DNA from: Gammaproteobacteria bacterium
GTDB taxonomy: Bacteria > Pseudomonadota > Gammaproteobacteria > Pseudomonadales > Pseudohongiellaceae
Assembly: GCA_012960305.1 (NCBI GenBank)
Contig: DUBM01000011.1
Span: 558,001-622,000 of the forward strand
DNA: 64,000 nt
Direction: 5' to 3'
Shown here: one piece after another, positions 25,759 to 35,143 of the stretch
Layout: every line of letters begins with the position of its first letter
Numbering within the stretch: position 1 is the first letter of the stretch
Program-made: the position numbers and the translations under genes
The notes under the pieces: generated by a model
Told to the model about the DNA's origin: nothing
Database searches by the model: none
The model's input: the letters and a program-made list of their open reading frames with translations, nothing else

Positions 25759-28179
25759 TTAGGGGATATTCTCAGCGAAACGAAAATCTGCAACTGGGTT
25801 AATGTGTAACAAGTGTTCAACAAAATAATTCCAACGTTTTAACATGAAATATCTCGATAAAGAAAAATCATGACTTAGATTAGGCAGTATTAGCAAGTCG
25901 AATTCCTTTTCTGCTTCTATTAATGCCTCTACCACAAGCAAAGTGTTAGATGGATGTACATTGGTATCCATTAAGCCATGAGCAAGGAGCAGCTTGCCCT
26001 GCAAATTTTTAACTAATAATTGATTAGCCTGACTATCGTAATTTGTCGGAGACACTGCGCCGCCTTCAACTTCTGTATCCAAGGGAGTCAACTCTGGATA
26101 TGTCTCTAGTAGACCCTGCCAGCGCTCACCCCAATCATCTTCATAATTCCGATTGTCATGATTTCCAGCACTGGAAACAGCAACTTTATAGAAATCCGGA
26201 TAGCGTAAGATACCCGCAGTTGAAGCGAAGCCACCTCCTGAGTGCCCCCATATTCCGACTCGATCCAGATCCATCCACGGTCGACTCGAGGCTAACTGTT
26301 GAATAGTTCCTACCTGATCTGGCAAACCGTTATCTGCCATGTTGCCATAATAGCTATCGTGGAACGATTTCGAACGTCCAGGCGTCCCCATCGCATCTAC
26401 TTCAACAACAATAAATCCCAGCTCGGCTACCGCTTGATTATCCCTGCGGGAAGATTGAAACGACCGACTACCAACGCTGCTGCCCGAGGGACCCGGATAA
26501 AGATAGTTAAGCACAGGATAAGATTTTTCTTCATCAAAATTCATCGGTCTATACATCAAACCATAAAGATCGGTTAATTGATCTCTGGCTTTCACCACAA
26601 AAGGAATTGGCGCTACCCAACCAGATTCTTGCAACTGAGAGATATCTGTTTCCTCAATTATTGCAAGTTGCGCGCCTGACCGATCTTTTAAAACCGAGAT
26701 AGGGGCTTGTATAGGTGTTGAGTAGGTATCAGTGAAGAACTCGCTGGACTGGGACCAACTGATAGAGTGGTTGGCGATTTCAGGAGTTAATAATTTCAAA
26801 CCAGATCCATCCAGGGCAATACGATAGAGATATTGAAAATAAGGATCGCCACCTTCTTTGGCTGCAGCAAAAAAGAACAGTTGTTCTTTTTCCAAATCTA
26901 CATCTGAAAGGCTTAGAACTAACCATGATCCAGAAGTTAATTGTCGCTTTAATTCTCCAGTCTCAAGATCATGTAAATAAAGATGTCCCCAATTGTCTTT
27001 TTCCGAGTACCAGATAAATTCTCCGCGCTCATGAAAGACACGCCAGTTCTCTGCTCTAATACCTGACTCGTATTGAGTCGCAGCTTCCTCTCGATAAACA
27101 TCGCGAACGGCTCCAGTCTCAATATCTGCAATACGTAGCTGTGCAACTTTGTGATCGCGAGAAGAGGAAACAAAAGCTAATTTTTTGCTGTCTTCACTCC
27201 ATTGAACATCGAGAAAACTACCATCATTGCCAGCTATGTGATCACTGGTTGTTGATCGATGTGCATCCGGTGGCATATTCAAGCGCACGATTCTCGATAC
27301 ACTCTCATCGCTTGCTTCGTCCTCTAAATGAATGACGATACGCTCAATCATGAAAATATGTTCGTCGCCAGGAAGAGGGTATTTCCAAGCTTCTAATTCT
27401 GGATGACCTACCTTAGTACTAAAGAGATACATTTCCCCCACATTACGACCATCATGGCGGAAGCTGGCAATTTTGCTGGAGTCAGGAGACCACCTTATGA
27501 CAGGAGTACTACCTCTAATCCAGCCAGCATTATTAGTGCCGTAGCCATAGTCTTCAACTCCATCAACAGTAAGTTGAGTAAGCTCGTTGCTCGCAGTATT
27601 TCGCATCCACAGATTGTGGTCTTCGATAAACACAGTTTTGCTTCGGTCAGGAGAAAGAAATTCAGAAGAAGGAGTATCTTCCATCAGTTTTATTTCGTAA
27701 TTACTACGATCAAGAAAATAATTATCTCCCTGATACCGAAAGAAAATTGATCCCAATTCATCATAAAGTTGTATTCGAGTTAGAACTAACTCTAAGGGTT
27801 CAATATCTGCACCAAGTATCTGGCCCAACGACACGGCCAATCGGTTATTGTCTATAAGTACCGACTTAGATTCAGTCACGGGGTCATACAGAATGTAATC
27901 CGATCCATCGAGTGCTGACCGACGATAGACCAACTGCCCGTTGTCTTGCCAATACTGGGCGAGGATACTGTTCTGCATTAAAGTTGAAGTATTTTGCTGC
28001 AGAAATGATTCAGCACGTTGATAGTCAGCCTCGGTAAGCAATGATGTTAGTATCGCTCGAGTGACATTTGAGGGATCATTTTCTCGGATGTCTTCCATGG
28101 GCGAACATCCGGATAACAGAACTAAAGCAAAAATACCTATTATGATTTTTGCCAAAAAATGAATTGCTGATGATTGCAT
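25759..28179 (-). CDS. S9 prolyl oligopeptidase family lipoprotein (DPP IV-like)
   Basis: An 806-residue protein with a lipoprotein signal (MQSSAIHFLAKIIIGIFALVLLSGC, lipobox LSGC, Cys25). It is therefore an envelope peptidase. An eight-bladed propeller-type region (about 60-500) resembling the DPP IV N-terminal domain carries WSPDSSKIASFRHD, ESKSVLID and QWSEDSKKLAFVSSSRD. The alpha/beta hydrolase domain has Ser647 in GIWGHSGGGFAST, Asp738 in GLMDTNVHPSN and His770 in LSHDFS, forming the triad. The family usually has GWSYGG at the serine, so GHSGGG is a mild variant. It starts ten bases after the purC stop and is probably co-transcribed with it, an unusual pairing. Confidence 0.9.
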   Translation of the reverse strand: MQSSAIHFLAKIIIGIFALVLLSGCSPMEDIRENDPSNVTRAILTSLLTEADYQRAESFLQQNTSTLMQNSILAQYWQDNGQLVYRRSALDGSDYILYDPVTESKSVLIDNNRLAVSLGQILGADIEPLELVLTRIQLYDELGSIFFRYQGDNYFLDRSNYEIKLMEDTPSSEFLSPDRSKTVFIEDHNLWMRNTASNELTQLTVDGVEDYGYGTNNAGWIRGSTPVIRWSPDSSKIASFRHDGRNVGEMYLFSTKVGHPELEAWKYPLPGDEHIFMIERIVIHLEDEASDESVSRIVRLNMPPDAHRSTTSDHIAGNDGSFLDVQWSEDSKKLAFVSSSRDHKVAQLRIADIETGAVRDVYREEAATQYESGIRAENWRVFHERGEFIWYSEKDNWGHLYLHDLETGELKRQLTSGSWLVLSLSDVDLEKEQLFFFAAAKEGGDPYFQYLYRIALDGSGLKLLTPEIANHSISWSQSSEFFTDTYSTPIQAPISVLKDRSGAQLAIIEETDISQLQESGWVAPIPFVVKARDQLTDLYGLMYRPMNFDEEKSYPVLNYLYPGPSGSSVGSRSFQSSRRDNQAVAELGFIVVEVDAMGTPGRSKSFHDSYYGNMADNGLPDQVGTIQQLASSRPWMDLDRVGIWGHSGGGFASTAGILRYPDFYKVAVSSAGNHDNRNYEDDWGERWQGLLETYPELTPLDTEVEGGAVSPTNYDSQANQLLVKNLQGKLLLAHGLMDTNVHPSNTLLVVEALIEAEKEFDLLILPNLSHDFSLSRYFMLKRWNYFVEHLLHINPVADFRFAENIP

Positions 28180-28189
28180 GAAAGCGTCA

Positions 28190-29242
28190 CTAGAGTAGTG
28201 AATCCAAAATAAGATTGGTTGAGTTTACTATTCTTTCGTCCCTTGGCCGCAAGTCTGGCTCAAATGACACTCCAGTCAGATGTTGGAGCCCGTCAATGTA
28301 GCGAACAGCGATTTGGTTTGCCTGATTCTGAGTAAACTGATGGTTTTTTTCTTTCACCATTCCCCGAGCAAATTCTTTCGAAAATGAAACTGGTTTTCCC
28401 TTTCGGGTAATCGGCTCTCCATTATCACCCAATCTCCAGAATCGAGAAGAATCCATGGTGTAGAGTTCATCAGCTGCAACTATATTGCCCGCATTGTTAA
28501 TGCCATGCTCGGTTTTGGTATCTACCAATACCATACCCCGCTTTGCCAAATATTGGCTGATCATACCGAAAGCCATTAGGGATGAATTGCGGATCTGCGC
28601 ATATTGCCCTGCCGTACAGATACCTTCATCAATTAGATACTGCGCATCAATCGTTCTATCCACAGCATTTTTAGTGCTGGGTGTGTCCATTAAATAAGGC
28701 AGCTCACCGTTAACTTGCAGTTCATCGACATCCAAGTCGTAGCCAGCATAATTGAATTTCGTTTGACCATGCTCTTTTGCCTTCAGCCAGTGCTGATACA
28801 TGGAGGTCGACGTAGAACTTTCCGCCATATATAGACGCAAAACATTTTCCAGTTTAATCAGATTCAAATTTTCCGCTGGGATAACAGTAGAACTAGGTGC
28901 AAGACCCAACACGGAAAATTGCGAACTCCCTAAAACATCTTTTACTAGTCCAAGCATATGATCGTGATTGAATGCTAACACTTGGTCCTTAAAAGGTATT
29001 GCACCACGATTGACATCATGGGTGGATATTCGATTATTGCGAAACATCAACCTTAGCGGCTCCCCGCTTCTAGTCACTAGATTCTCACCAAACACTGAAT
29101 CGGATACCTTTCCTTCCAGTATGGTAGAGCCAGCTAACCTAGGAATATCACCGTCCTCTATCAACTGAAGGATAGGACGACCTTCATTGACAGCAACGCC
29201 GTGTTCAGCGACCAATTCGCGGACTTCAGATTCATTGAGCAT
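28190..29242 (-). CDS. purC: SAICAR synthase PurC, long form
   Basis: This enzyme joins aspartate to CAIR using ATP in purine synthesis. The protein is 350 residues, longer than the 237 of E. coli and close to the long proteobacterial or eukaryotic type. Motifs include EGKVSDSVF (about 43-51, nucleotide-binding strand), RISTHDVNRGAIPFKDQVL, SSTSMYQHWLKAKE, and LVDTKTEHGINNAG with the metal-binding region followed by DSSRFWRLGDNGEP. Purine genes purH and purD lie 17 kb away, so the pathway is split. It is followed on the same strand by the S9 peptidase, and the tRNA-Thr gene lies upstream on the same strand. Confidence 0.93.
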   Translation of the reverse strand: MLNESEVRELVAEHGVAVNEGRPILQLIEDGDIPRLAGSTILEGKVSDSVFGENLVTRSGEPLRLMFRNNRISTHDVNRGAIPFKDQVLAFNHDHMLGLVKDVLGSSQFSVLGLAPSSTVIPAENLNLIKLENVLRLYMAESSTSTSMYQHWLKAKEHGQTKFNYAGYDLDVDELQVNGELPYLMDTPSTKNAVDRTIDAQYLIDEGICTAGQYAQIRNSSLMAFGMISQYLAKRGMVLVDTKTEHGINNAGNIVAADELYTMDSSRFWRLGDNGEPITRKGKPVSFSKEFARGMVKEKNHQFTQNQANQIAVRYIDGLQHLTGVSFEPDLRPRDERIVNSTNLILDSLL

Positions 29243-29379
29243 TAAAGAAAGGACTCTTTTTTGTTTGTTTCAGGAAAGTTTTGAAGAATAGTTGAAAGCG
29301 GAAATGACTACAAGATGAAGCGGTTGTAGGAGTCTAATTATGAGCGCCCCTGAGATGAAATAGTACGGAGAGAGATAAA

Positions 29380-29457
29380 TGGTGCCGCCACCAAGAGTCG
29401 AACTCGGGACCTGCTGATTACAAGTCAGCTGCTCTACCACGGCTGAGCTATAGCGGC
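29380..29457 (-). tRNA. tRNA-Thr, anticodon TGT
   Basis: Reading the minus strand gives acceptor GCCGCTA pairing with TGGCGGC, with one G-T wobble. D-arm TAGCTCAGCCGTGGTAGAGC, anticodon stem and loop GCTGACTTGTAATCAGC with TGT in the loop, and T-arm CCGAGTTCGACTCTTGG follow. The discriminator is A and the CCA end is encoded (29380-29382). The anticodon arm is the same as in E. coli thrU (TGT). The D loop is rather long, giving 78 bases with CCA. It lies just upstream of purC on the same strand and could serve as an integration target, though no integrase is present. Confidence 0.93.
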
Positions 29458-29472
29458 ACATTGAGATTTTTA

Positions 29473-29549
29473 GGCGGCAATCTCCTAACCGTTTCGGATC
29501 CGCTGACGATGTCGGCTGCTACTCGCTATTACGACTGAGCTGCAGCGGC
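29473..29549 (-). pseudogene. Decayed tRNA-like copy beside tRNA-Thr
   Basis: The 77 bases upstream of tRNA-Thr on the same strand begin GCCGCTGCAGCTCAGTCGTA, which matches the tRNA-Thr 5' half at about 19 of 24 positions. A GCCGAC...GTCAGC segment sits where the anticodon stem would be. The 3' acceptor half (GCCGCC) no longer pairs with the 5' half, and the T-loop is unrecognisable. It looks like a relic of a tandem tRNA copy. A chance match of the 5' half is a weaker alternative. Confidence 0.5.
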
Positions 29550-29820
29550 ACAGGTCGCGCATACTACATAAAAACACATTTGTGTTCAACAGTTGGCGAT
29601 AGTCAATACAAGTTCTATCCGGGCCAATAAATTAAAGGCTGAGCTGCCTCTCCGAGCTATACTGCGTCTTAAAAGAAGCATACTAACTTCCACTTATCTT
29701 TGCTAAAGTATTCCGCTACAAGCTGCGTAATTACTGGATTTCGCCGCTAGAATCAGCACCCAACTTTCGGAAACCGCATAGGCCTCTGCTTTGTCAGCTA
29801 CGACCACACAATTGCTCCAA

Positions 29821-30705
29821 ATGCTCTCATTATATGGATGGATCTGGATAATTCCGATCATAGAACGTCTGTTTCCCTTAAAGGGGCAGCCATTCATTCG
29901 GCCGGGCATACTCAACGATCTTCTTCACACCTACCATCGAGTGCACCTGTGGATCATGATCAACAGTGCTTTTGCGGCTTGGTTGGTTATCTATGCCCAG
30001 AATCATGGCGGCCAAGGCCCTTACGGAAGAGGAATTCTAATTGATGCCCATTGGGGCTGGAATGTATTTGCCCTCCTGCTAATGGGGCACGTTACTTTTT
30101 ATGCCGCCCATTATGCTTGTCATAAGATTCCCCTACTCTGGCAATTCCATCGTGTTCACCATAGCACCCAAGTACTCGATTCTTTCTCAACCAGTCGATT
30201 TCACATAGTCGATAAGACAACCTTCGCCGCGCCCTATTTACTATTGGTGACATATTTTCAACCCGATCCAGCTTTGACCTTCTTATTTATATCATTTAAC
30301 GATTTTTTCGGTCGCTACGGTCATGGCAATATCAAAGATCCGCATTGGCTAGGCTACTTTATGAGCAACCCAAAGTTTCATCGCTGGCATCACTCAAATC
30401 ATCCGGAAGCTACCAATAAAAATTTTTCGGCTGAATTTAATTTTCTTGATTGGATTTTTGGTACAGCCTACTACCCTAAGGAAGGAATCCCCGAAAGATT
30501 TGGTGAGGCTGACTACAGCAACAGTATCTTTGTTCAACATTACCAACCCTTCGTAGATATTTATAACATTGCTAAATACGATGGCATTACAGCTCTCTTC
30601 AAAAAACCATTCGGCAAATCAGATAGCGGTGAAATTCAATCTAAAAGTGCTATGCAAAAATCAAACAATTCTGACAACACTACAGAAGAAGTATTAAAGG
30701 ATTAG
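29821..30705 (+). CDS. Sterol desaturase / fatty acid hydroxylase family membrane protein
   Basis: A membrane-embedded di-iron oxygenase of about 294 residues from ATG 29821; a TTG at 29791 is a poorer alternative. The histidine clusters that bind iron are HYACHK (HxxxH), HRVHHS (HxxHH) and HRWHHSNHPEAT (HxxHH). Several hydrophobic segments lie before them, for example YGWIWIIPIIERLFPL and WIMINSAFAAWLVIYA. The family hydroxylates or desaturates lipid substrates; the actual lipid cannot be told. The last about 25 residues are polar. The gene ends 13 bases before pgi on the same strand, so the two are co-transcribed. Confidence 0.85.
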   Translation: MLSLYGWIWIIPIIERLFPLKGQPFIRPGILNDLLHTYHRVHLWIMINSAFAAWLVIYAQNHGGQGPYGRGILIDAHWGWNVFALLLMGHVTFYAAHYACHKIPLLWQFHRVHHSTQVLDSFSTSRFHIVDKTTFAAPYLLLVTYFQPDPALTFLFISFNDFFGRYGHGNIKDPHWLGYFMSNPKFHRWHHSNHPEATNKNFSAEFNFLDWIFGTAYYPKEGIPERFGEADYSNSIFVQHYQPFVDIYNIAKYDGITALFKKPFGKSDSGEIQSKSAMQKSNNSDNTTEEVLKD

Positions 30706-30718
30706 GTGAGCTAAAGAA

Positions 30719-32317
30719 ATGAACGGACCTTCTTCAACAAAAGCTTGGACAGCTTTGCAAGATCAAAGTAAAAAATTCCAATCTTCTAAATTTAGATTAA
30801 CCAGATTATTCGACGCTGATTCCTCCCGCTTCGATAAATTCTCTGCCCAGCATGGTGAATTGCTACTCGACTATTCAAAAAATTACCTCGATGATGAGAC
30901 CAAATCTTTATTGTTAGATTTAGCTGAACAGTGCTCAGTCCCGCAAGCAATTAGGTCGATGTTTGCTGGTGAGGCCATAAATACTACTGAAAATCGCCCT
31001 GCCCATCACGTCGCTCTACGAAACTCATCACTCTCCAGTCAGCAAGCGGAGATTGAGAACAACCTGAATAGAATGGCGAGCTTTATCTCGAAGGTAGAAA
31101 ATGGTGAGTTAAGTGGTTTTGAAAATTCATCAATTAAGCAGGTAATCAACCTTGGTATTGGCGGCTCAGATCTGGGGCCGGCTATGGTGACCACTGCACT
31201 GGATGGCTTCGATCATACAAGAATCAAAATTCATTTCGTCTCCAATATAGATCCTTCACATATTAATTCCACACTAATGGGTTTAAGCGCTGAAGAAACA
31301 CTTTTTATAATCTCCTCTAAATCCTTCACCACATTAGAAACGCAACAAAATGCCTTGAGGGCAAAACAGTGGCTATTGGAGAGCGGAGTGGATTCGGAAT
31401 CGGTGTCGAATCATTTCATTGCTATCAGTAACAATATTCAGGCTGTTGTAAATTTTGGGGTTCGAGCAGAAAATATCTTCCCTCTGTGGGATTGGGTCGG
31501 TGGTCGTTACTCCCTTTGGTCGGCAATCGGGCTACCTATAGCGCTTTCAATTGGAATGGGCAATTTCAGGGAATTACTGGCAGGCGCTAAATCCATGGAT
31601 GAGCACTTCTTAGAGTCAGAGATGACGGAAAATCTGCCGGTACTTCTAGCTTTGCTTACAGTTTGGTACACCGCTTTTTTCAACTGCCATAGCTCTGTCG
31701 TTGCTCCCTATAGTCAGCGCTTAAAGTTGCTCCCTTCATACCTGCAACAACTCTATATGGAAAGCCTTGGTAAATTTGTCGACAAGCAAGGTAACCTGAC
31801 TCAAACAAATACAGGGGAAGCTCTTTGGGGTACAACTGGCAGCAATGGGCAACATTCTTATTTTCAATTGCTCCATCAGGGCAAGGAAAATATTCCTGTA
31901 GATTTCATTGCTATTGCAAAACCACACGTAAATGACTTTATTAATCAAGAACAGCTTAAACAACACCAGCACTTGTTATCCAACTGTTTTAGCCAGAGTT
32001 TAGCTTTGATGAATGGCAACGACGGCGATGGGGATCAACACAGATGGCTTGTTGGAAACAAACCATCTAATACAATCCTGATGAACACACTTAATCCTCA
32101 TTCATTGGGATCATTGATTGCCTTATATGAACACAAAGTCTATGTGCAAAGTGTAATCTGGAATATTAATGCTTTCGATCAGTGGGGGGTTGAACTGGGT
32201 AAGAACCTTTCAAAAGAACTGTTTACTGCATTCAGTTCAGCAGCTGATGTTGACAAGCAAGATTTGGATAGTTCTACGTCAAATTTAATTAAACACTCTA
32301 TGGATTGGAATGAGTAG
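30719..32317 (+). CDS. pgi: Glucose-6-phosphate isomerase
   Basis: This enzyme interconverts glucose 6-phosphate and fructose 6-phosphate. The length of 532 residues is normal for the bacterial type. Signatures are INLGIGGSDLGPAMV (about 142-156), FIISSKSFTTLETQQNA, LWDWVGGRYSLWSAIGLPIAL, the PGI motif region LYMESLGKFVDKQGN, and the C-terminal QWGVELGKNL with the catalytic lysine. It is preceded closely by the sterol-desaturase-like gene. Downstream lies a 1.1-kb stretch of decayed genes. Together with manB it would feed glucose- and mannose-phosphate pools. Confidence 0.95.
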   Translation: MNGPSSTKAWTALQDQSKKFQSSKFRLTRLFDADSSRFDKFSAQHGELLLDYSKNYLDDETKSLLLDLAEQCSVPQAIRSMFAGEAINTTENRPAHHVALRNSSLSSQQAEIENNLNRMASFISKVENGELSGFENSSIKQVINLGIGGSDLGPAMVTTALDGFDHTRIKIHFVSNIDPSHINSTLMGLSAEETLFIISSKSFTTLETQQNALRAKQWLLESGVDSESVSNHFIAISNNIQAVVNFGVRAENIFPLWDWVGGRYSLWSAIGLPIALSIGMGNFRELLAGAKSMDEHFLESEMTENLPVLLALLTVWYTAFFNCHSSVVAPYSQRLKLLPSYLQQLYMESLGKFVDKQGNLTQTNTGEALWGTTGSNGQHSYFQLLHQGKENIPVDFIAIAKPHVNDFINQEQLKQHQHLLSNCFSQSLALMNGNDGDGDQHRWLVGNKPSNTILMNTLNPHSLGSLIALYEHKVYVQSVIWNINAFDQWGVELGKNLSKELFTAFSSAADVDKQDLDSSTSNLIKHSMDWNE

Positions 32318-32320
32318 GGA

Positions 32321-32574
32321 ACATCGGGACCTCACTAAAGCCCCGCAGTGGAATCCCTGACGGCGAAGACTGGTTGTTTCAGCTGCTTCGAGCCACAATG
32401 CAAAAATATATCGACGCAGCTAGGGGTTGGGATGAATTATTGCAAAGAGAAGGTTCGGTCACTTCTTTACCAGCAATTAAAGTTCAGGTACTAGATTCCG
32501 CCAATGGAAGAGCTGGTAGTTATTACCTATCTAAATATCCACTCATGGTTCATCTGGTGACATGGAGCTTGTGA
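32321..32574 (+). pseudogene. Possible gene fragment of unknown family
   Basis: An open frame runs from just after pgi (GNIGTSLKPRSGIPDGED) through WLFQLLRATMQKYIDAARG to a TGA at 32572-32574. It has no ATG near its start, no ribosome site and no recognised family. The residue composition is protein-like (RGWDELLQREGSVTS, ANGRAGSYYLSKYP). Since the surrounding DNA holds clear pseudogenes, this may be the tail of another decayed gene, but it could be chance. Confidence 0.25.
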
Positions 32575-32641
32575 TTCATGTACTAAGTTTTCTCTAGCCA
32601 CAAAAAATATCGAGGAGGGAATCCTGTGAGGAATCTAAAAA

Positions 32642-33058
32642 CTAATCCCAGATTATTCTGGCCCGCGACCCGATTGTGCTCCCCCCCTCCAACAAATGAG
32701 CAACATACTCACCGGACCTTTCTTCAATTACTACTGAGACGCTTGGATTATTAAGCACTCTTCTATACCAACTTCGAGGCCAGGATTCACCGCAACGTAT
32801 AACTCGCCATCAATATTTAATGCCTCTAAAACTCGCTGTCTCTCCTCTCCATCATCTGACGTTGTTGCTATAACCAGAGTGCTTGCATAGGTAGGTTTAA
32901 AAATAGCCTAATAAAGATTCAAAAGTTACTACTAAACCAACATACAACAACACTAGAACTATGACGATTTTTAGCCATTTTCTTCGAGTTATGCTTGCGA
33001 GTTCTGCGCCTTCATGCTTTGGATCAATATTTGGCTCGTCGCCTTGTTCAATAGTCAT
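32642..33058 (-). pseudogene. Decayed deazaflavin/DUF385-like nitroreductase-family gene
   Basis: The frame starts at ATG 33058 with AAGGGG as ribosome site, then encodes a polar head and a membrane anchor (KIVIVLVLLYVGLVVTFESLLGYF). The frame is broken by one extra T in the run complementary to 32899-32903. The next frame reads KPTYASTLVIATTSDDGEER...LNIDGELYVAVN, and a second one-base loss changes to WPRSWYRRVLNNPSVSVVIEE. This fits the family pattern ESTLVITT...DGxLYVAANHWPRAWYxxALxNPxVxV across frames. The C-terminal third is missing or unrecognisable. It is invisible to a simple open-frame search because each piece is short. Confidence 0.75.
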
Positions 33059-33079
33059 AAAAAACCCCTTCGACATATA

Positions 33080-33192
33080 CTAATCGAACCAAACTGCAAG
33101 TTCGTTGCCGTTCGAATCGGCAAATCAAATCTCCACTCACCTTGAAATTCTATATAGTTGATTTTTCGTGCTCGTTCATTCTTATCACCCAT
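33080..33192 (-). pseudogene. VOC/glyoxalase-family remnant (both ends only)
   Basis: From ATG 33192 the minus strand encodes MGDKNERARKINYIEF, the typical first strand of VOC (glyoxalase/bleomycin-resistance) domains. It then jumps within about two residues to GEWRFDF; after a frame slip comes ADSNGNELAVWFD and a TAG at 33080-33082. The ending (R-F-x-F-x-D-x-x-G-N-E-L-A-V-W) is the usual last strand of the family. About 90 residues are therefore deleted between the two ends. It lies just upstream of the DUF385-like pseudogene. Confidence 0.7.
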
Positions 33193-33426
33193 CTCTATGA
33201 TATTTGATCGTGCTTACACAGATTCTCCTTGCTACGCCGAATGGCGTTCTATCCCCCCCTAAGGCAATCTTCGCTCAAAAGTGAAGACTGAAGTGTATTC
33301 TCACGCCGATATGTTGAACAGCCCTCCGCACCAGCTGCTTCCAGGACGACTAGATTTACTGCTGTAAGATGGCTGAAATAATGGACTAAGTGCATACTTT
33401 TACAGTGAGATGAAGGAGAAGGGAAA

Positions 33427-34794
33427 TCAGGCCTTAATAAGGCTTAAAAGCTCTGCGGTTTTCAATTCCATTAGAGCGACATCCCCTCTGGACTCCACGT
33501 TGAGCCTGACAACAGGCTCAGTATTAGCCAGCCGAATATTGAATCTCCAATCGCTGCACTCCACAGAGAGTCCATCAGTATTATCAATGGAGACTGCTTC
33601 TGTTTCGTATTGCAGCCTGATTGAATTTATAAGTTTCTCAGGGTCTGCAACCGTATTATTGATTTCCCCAGACGCTGGAAATGCAATCATGCGCTCATCA
33701 ACCAATTCAGCCAATGTCTTACCTTGCACTAACATTAATTCAATCACTAATAGCCAAGGGACCATGCCGCTATCGCAATAAAAAAAATCCTTAAAATAGT
33801 GATGAGCACTCATCTCCCCACCATAGACTGCGTCTTCTAAGCGCATCCGTTCTTTAATAAATGCATGCCCTGTCTTACAGAGGATACTTTCACCGCCGTA
33901 TTGCTTTGTCAGCTCAATAGTGTTCCAGGTTAGCCGTGGGTCATGGACAATTTTAGCACCAGGATTTTTAACGAGAAACGCTTTAGCCAACAAGCCAACG
34001 ATGTAATAGCCCTCGATAAATCGCCCTTCAGCATCAAAGAAAAAACACCGGTCAAAATCACCGTCCCAAGCTATCGCTAAATCAGCTTGGTTGTCTCTTA
34101 TAGCATCAATGGTAGGCTGACGATTCTCTAGTAAAAGAGGATTAGGTACACCGTGGGGGAAATGCCCATCGGCCTCGTGGTGAATCTTGATAAATTCAAA
34201 CGGCAACTCCGCTTCCAGCAAGTCTACAATCGAACCGGCTCCACCATTGCCTGCGTTACACACTATCTTAAGGGGTTTATTAGCGTCGTTATTTATTTTT
34301 GCATCATTAACATATGTAAGTAGATGATCAATGTAGGCTGCCCTAGGATCCCGAGTGGAATGATCACCTTTAGATTCGACCCGTGAAAACTCACTTAGCT
34401 CCGCAAGTCTCTTGATTTCAGTAAGCCCGGTATCCCCACTTATAGGTTTTGAGTTTTCACGAACCAGTTTCATACCATTATAATCTTTCGGATTATGGCT
34501 GGCTGTAACTACGATTCCTCCGTCAGTTTCTAAATAGGAGGTGGCGAAATAGACCTCTTCAGTACCACATTGACCTATATTAATTACATCTGCCCCACCA
34601 TCAGTCAGCCCATCGATTAACGCATTAGAAAGTTGCAAGCTGGTGAGTCGAATATCAAACCCAACCACTACTGTTTTTGGCTTCAAATAAGTACAGTAGG
34701 CACGACCGATACGATACGCGATATCTTCGTTTAGCTGATCGGGAACACGACCTCGAATGTCATAGGCGTTGAAACAAGTTAATTCATTAGTCAT
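33427..34794 (-). CDS. manB: Phosphomannomutase (CpsG/ManB type)
   Basis: This enzyme converts mannose 6-phosphate to mannose 1-phosphate, and often glucose phosphates too. From ATG 34794 it is 455 residues; a TTG six bases upstream is also open. The catalytic phosphoserine is Ser99 in [20 protein letters not shown], the metal loop is [11 protein letters not shown], the sugar-binding loop is [10 protein letters not shown], and the C-terminal phosphate loop is [15 protein letters not shown]. The opening [14 protein letters not shown] closely follows E. coli CpsG. Upstream on the same strand are remains of galU and a broken manC, so its GDP-mannose role may be lost. It may persist as a phosphoglucomutase. 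Confidence 0.95.
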   Translation of the reverse strand: MTNELTCFNAYDIRGRVPDQLNEDIAYRIGRAYCTYLKPKTVVVGFDIRLTSLQLSNALIDGLTDGGADVINIGQCGTEEVYFATSYLETDGGIVVTASHNPKDYNGMKLVRENSKPISGDTGLTEIKRLAELSEFSRVESKGDHSTRDPRAAYIDHLLTYVNDAKINNDANKPLKIVCNAGNGGAGSIVDLLEAELPFEFIKIHHEADGHFPHGVPNPLLLENRQPTIDAIRDNQADLAIAWDGDFDRCFFFDAEGRFIEGYYIVGLLAKAFLVKNPGAKIVHDPRLTWNTIELTKQYGGESILCKTGHAFIKERMRLEDAVYGGEMSAHHYFKDFFYCDSGMVPWLLVIELMLVQGKTLAELVDERMIAFPASGEINNTVADPEKLINSIRLQYETEAVSIDNTDGLSVECSDWRFNIRLANTEPVVRLNVESRGDVALMELKTAELLSLIKA

Positions 34795-34816
34795 TGGCAA
34801 TTACTGCTTTCATTGA

Positions 34817-35087
34817 TCAGGAATTCAATTGAGAAAATGTGATATTGGCCGAGTCGATATATCCCGGCACATTCCCACAATCAAATCTGAGCTTTTCAAA
34901 TTTGTGAGTTATTACTTTCAAGAGATTCTTTATCAGTACCAACAATTTGGTGCTCCAATTCGTAGCTAACGTCAAAGCGATTCTCAATGGCGTGCTTCCT
35001 TCTTCCTGCAATAATAGCTTTAGTAGCAGGTAAAAACCTTGGGACATAACCTGCCGCTGGAAGCAAACATTTCCTTATTTTAGTCAT
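34817..35087 (-). pseudogene. galU: Decayed galU (UTP-glucose-1-phosphate uridylyltransferase)
   Basis: Only three pieces of a roughly 290-residue enzyme remain in 271 bases. From ATG 35087 come MTKIRKCLLPAAGY and RFLPATKA (the nucleotide-binding N-terminus, with GTR changed to VPR). The frame then jumps to GRRKHAIENRFDVSYELEHQI, which belongs near residue 100. In another frame the C-terminal KFEKLRFDCGNVPGYIDSAN follows, ending FSQLNS and a stop at 34817. Two internal deletions and a frameshift are needed to explain this. It sits between manB and the broken manC. Confidence 0.85.
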
Positions 35088-35143
35088 TTCATAAATTTAT
35101 TCTGTTATAGGCTAATTGAGATATCAATTTCTTAGCTATTTAT

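Noticed and set aside
33251-33267. Possible T/C-run terminator near the pseudogene stretch
   Set aside because: The nearby ACGCC/GGCGT dyad has a weak 5-base stem and no T run on either strand.
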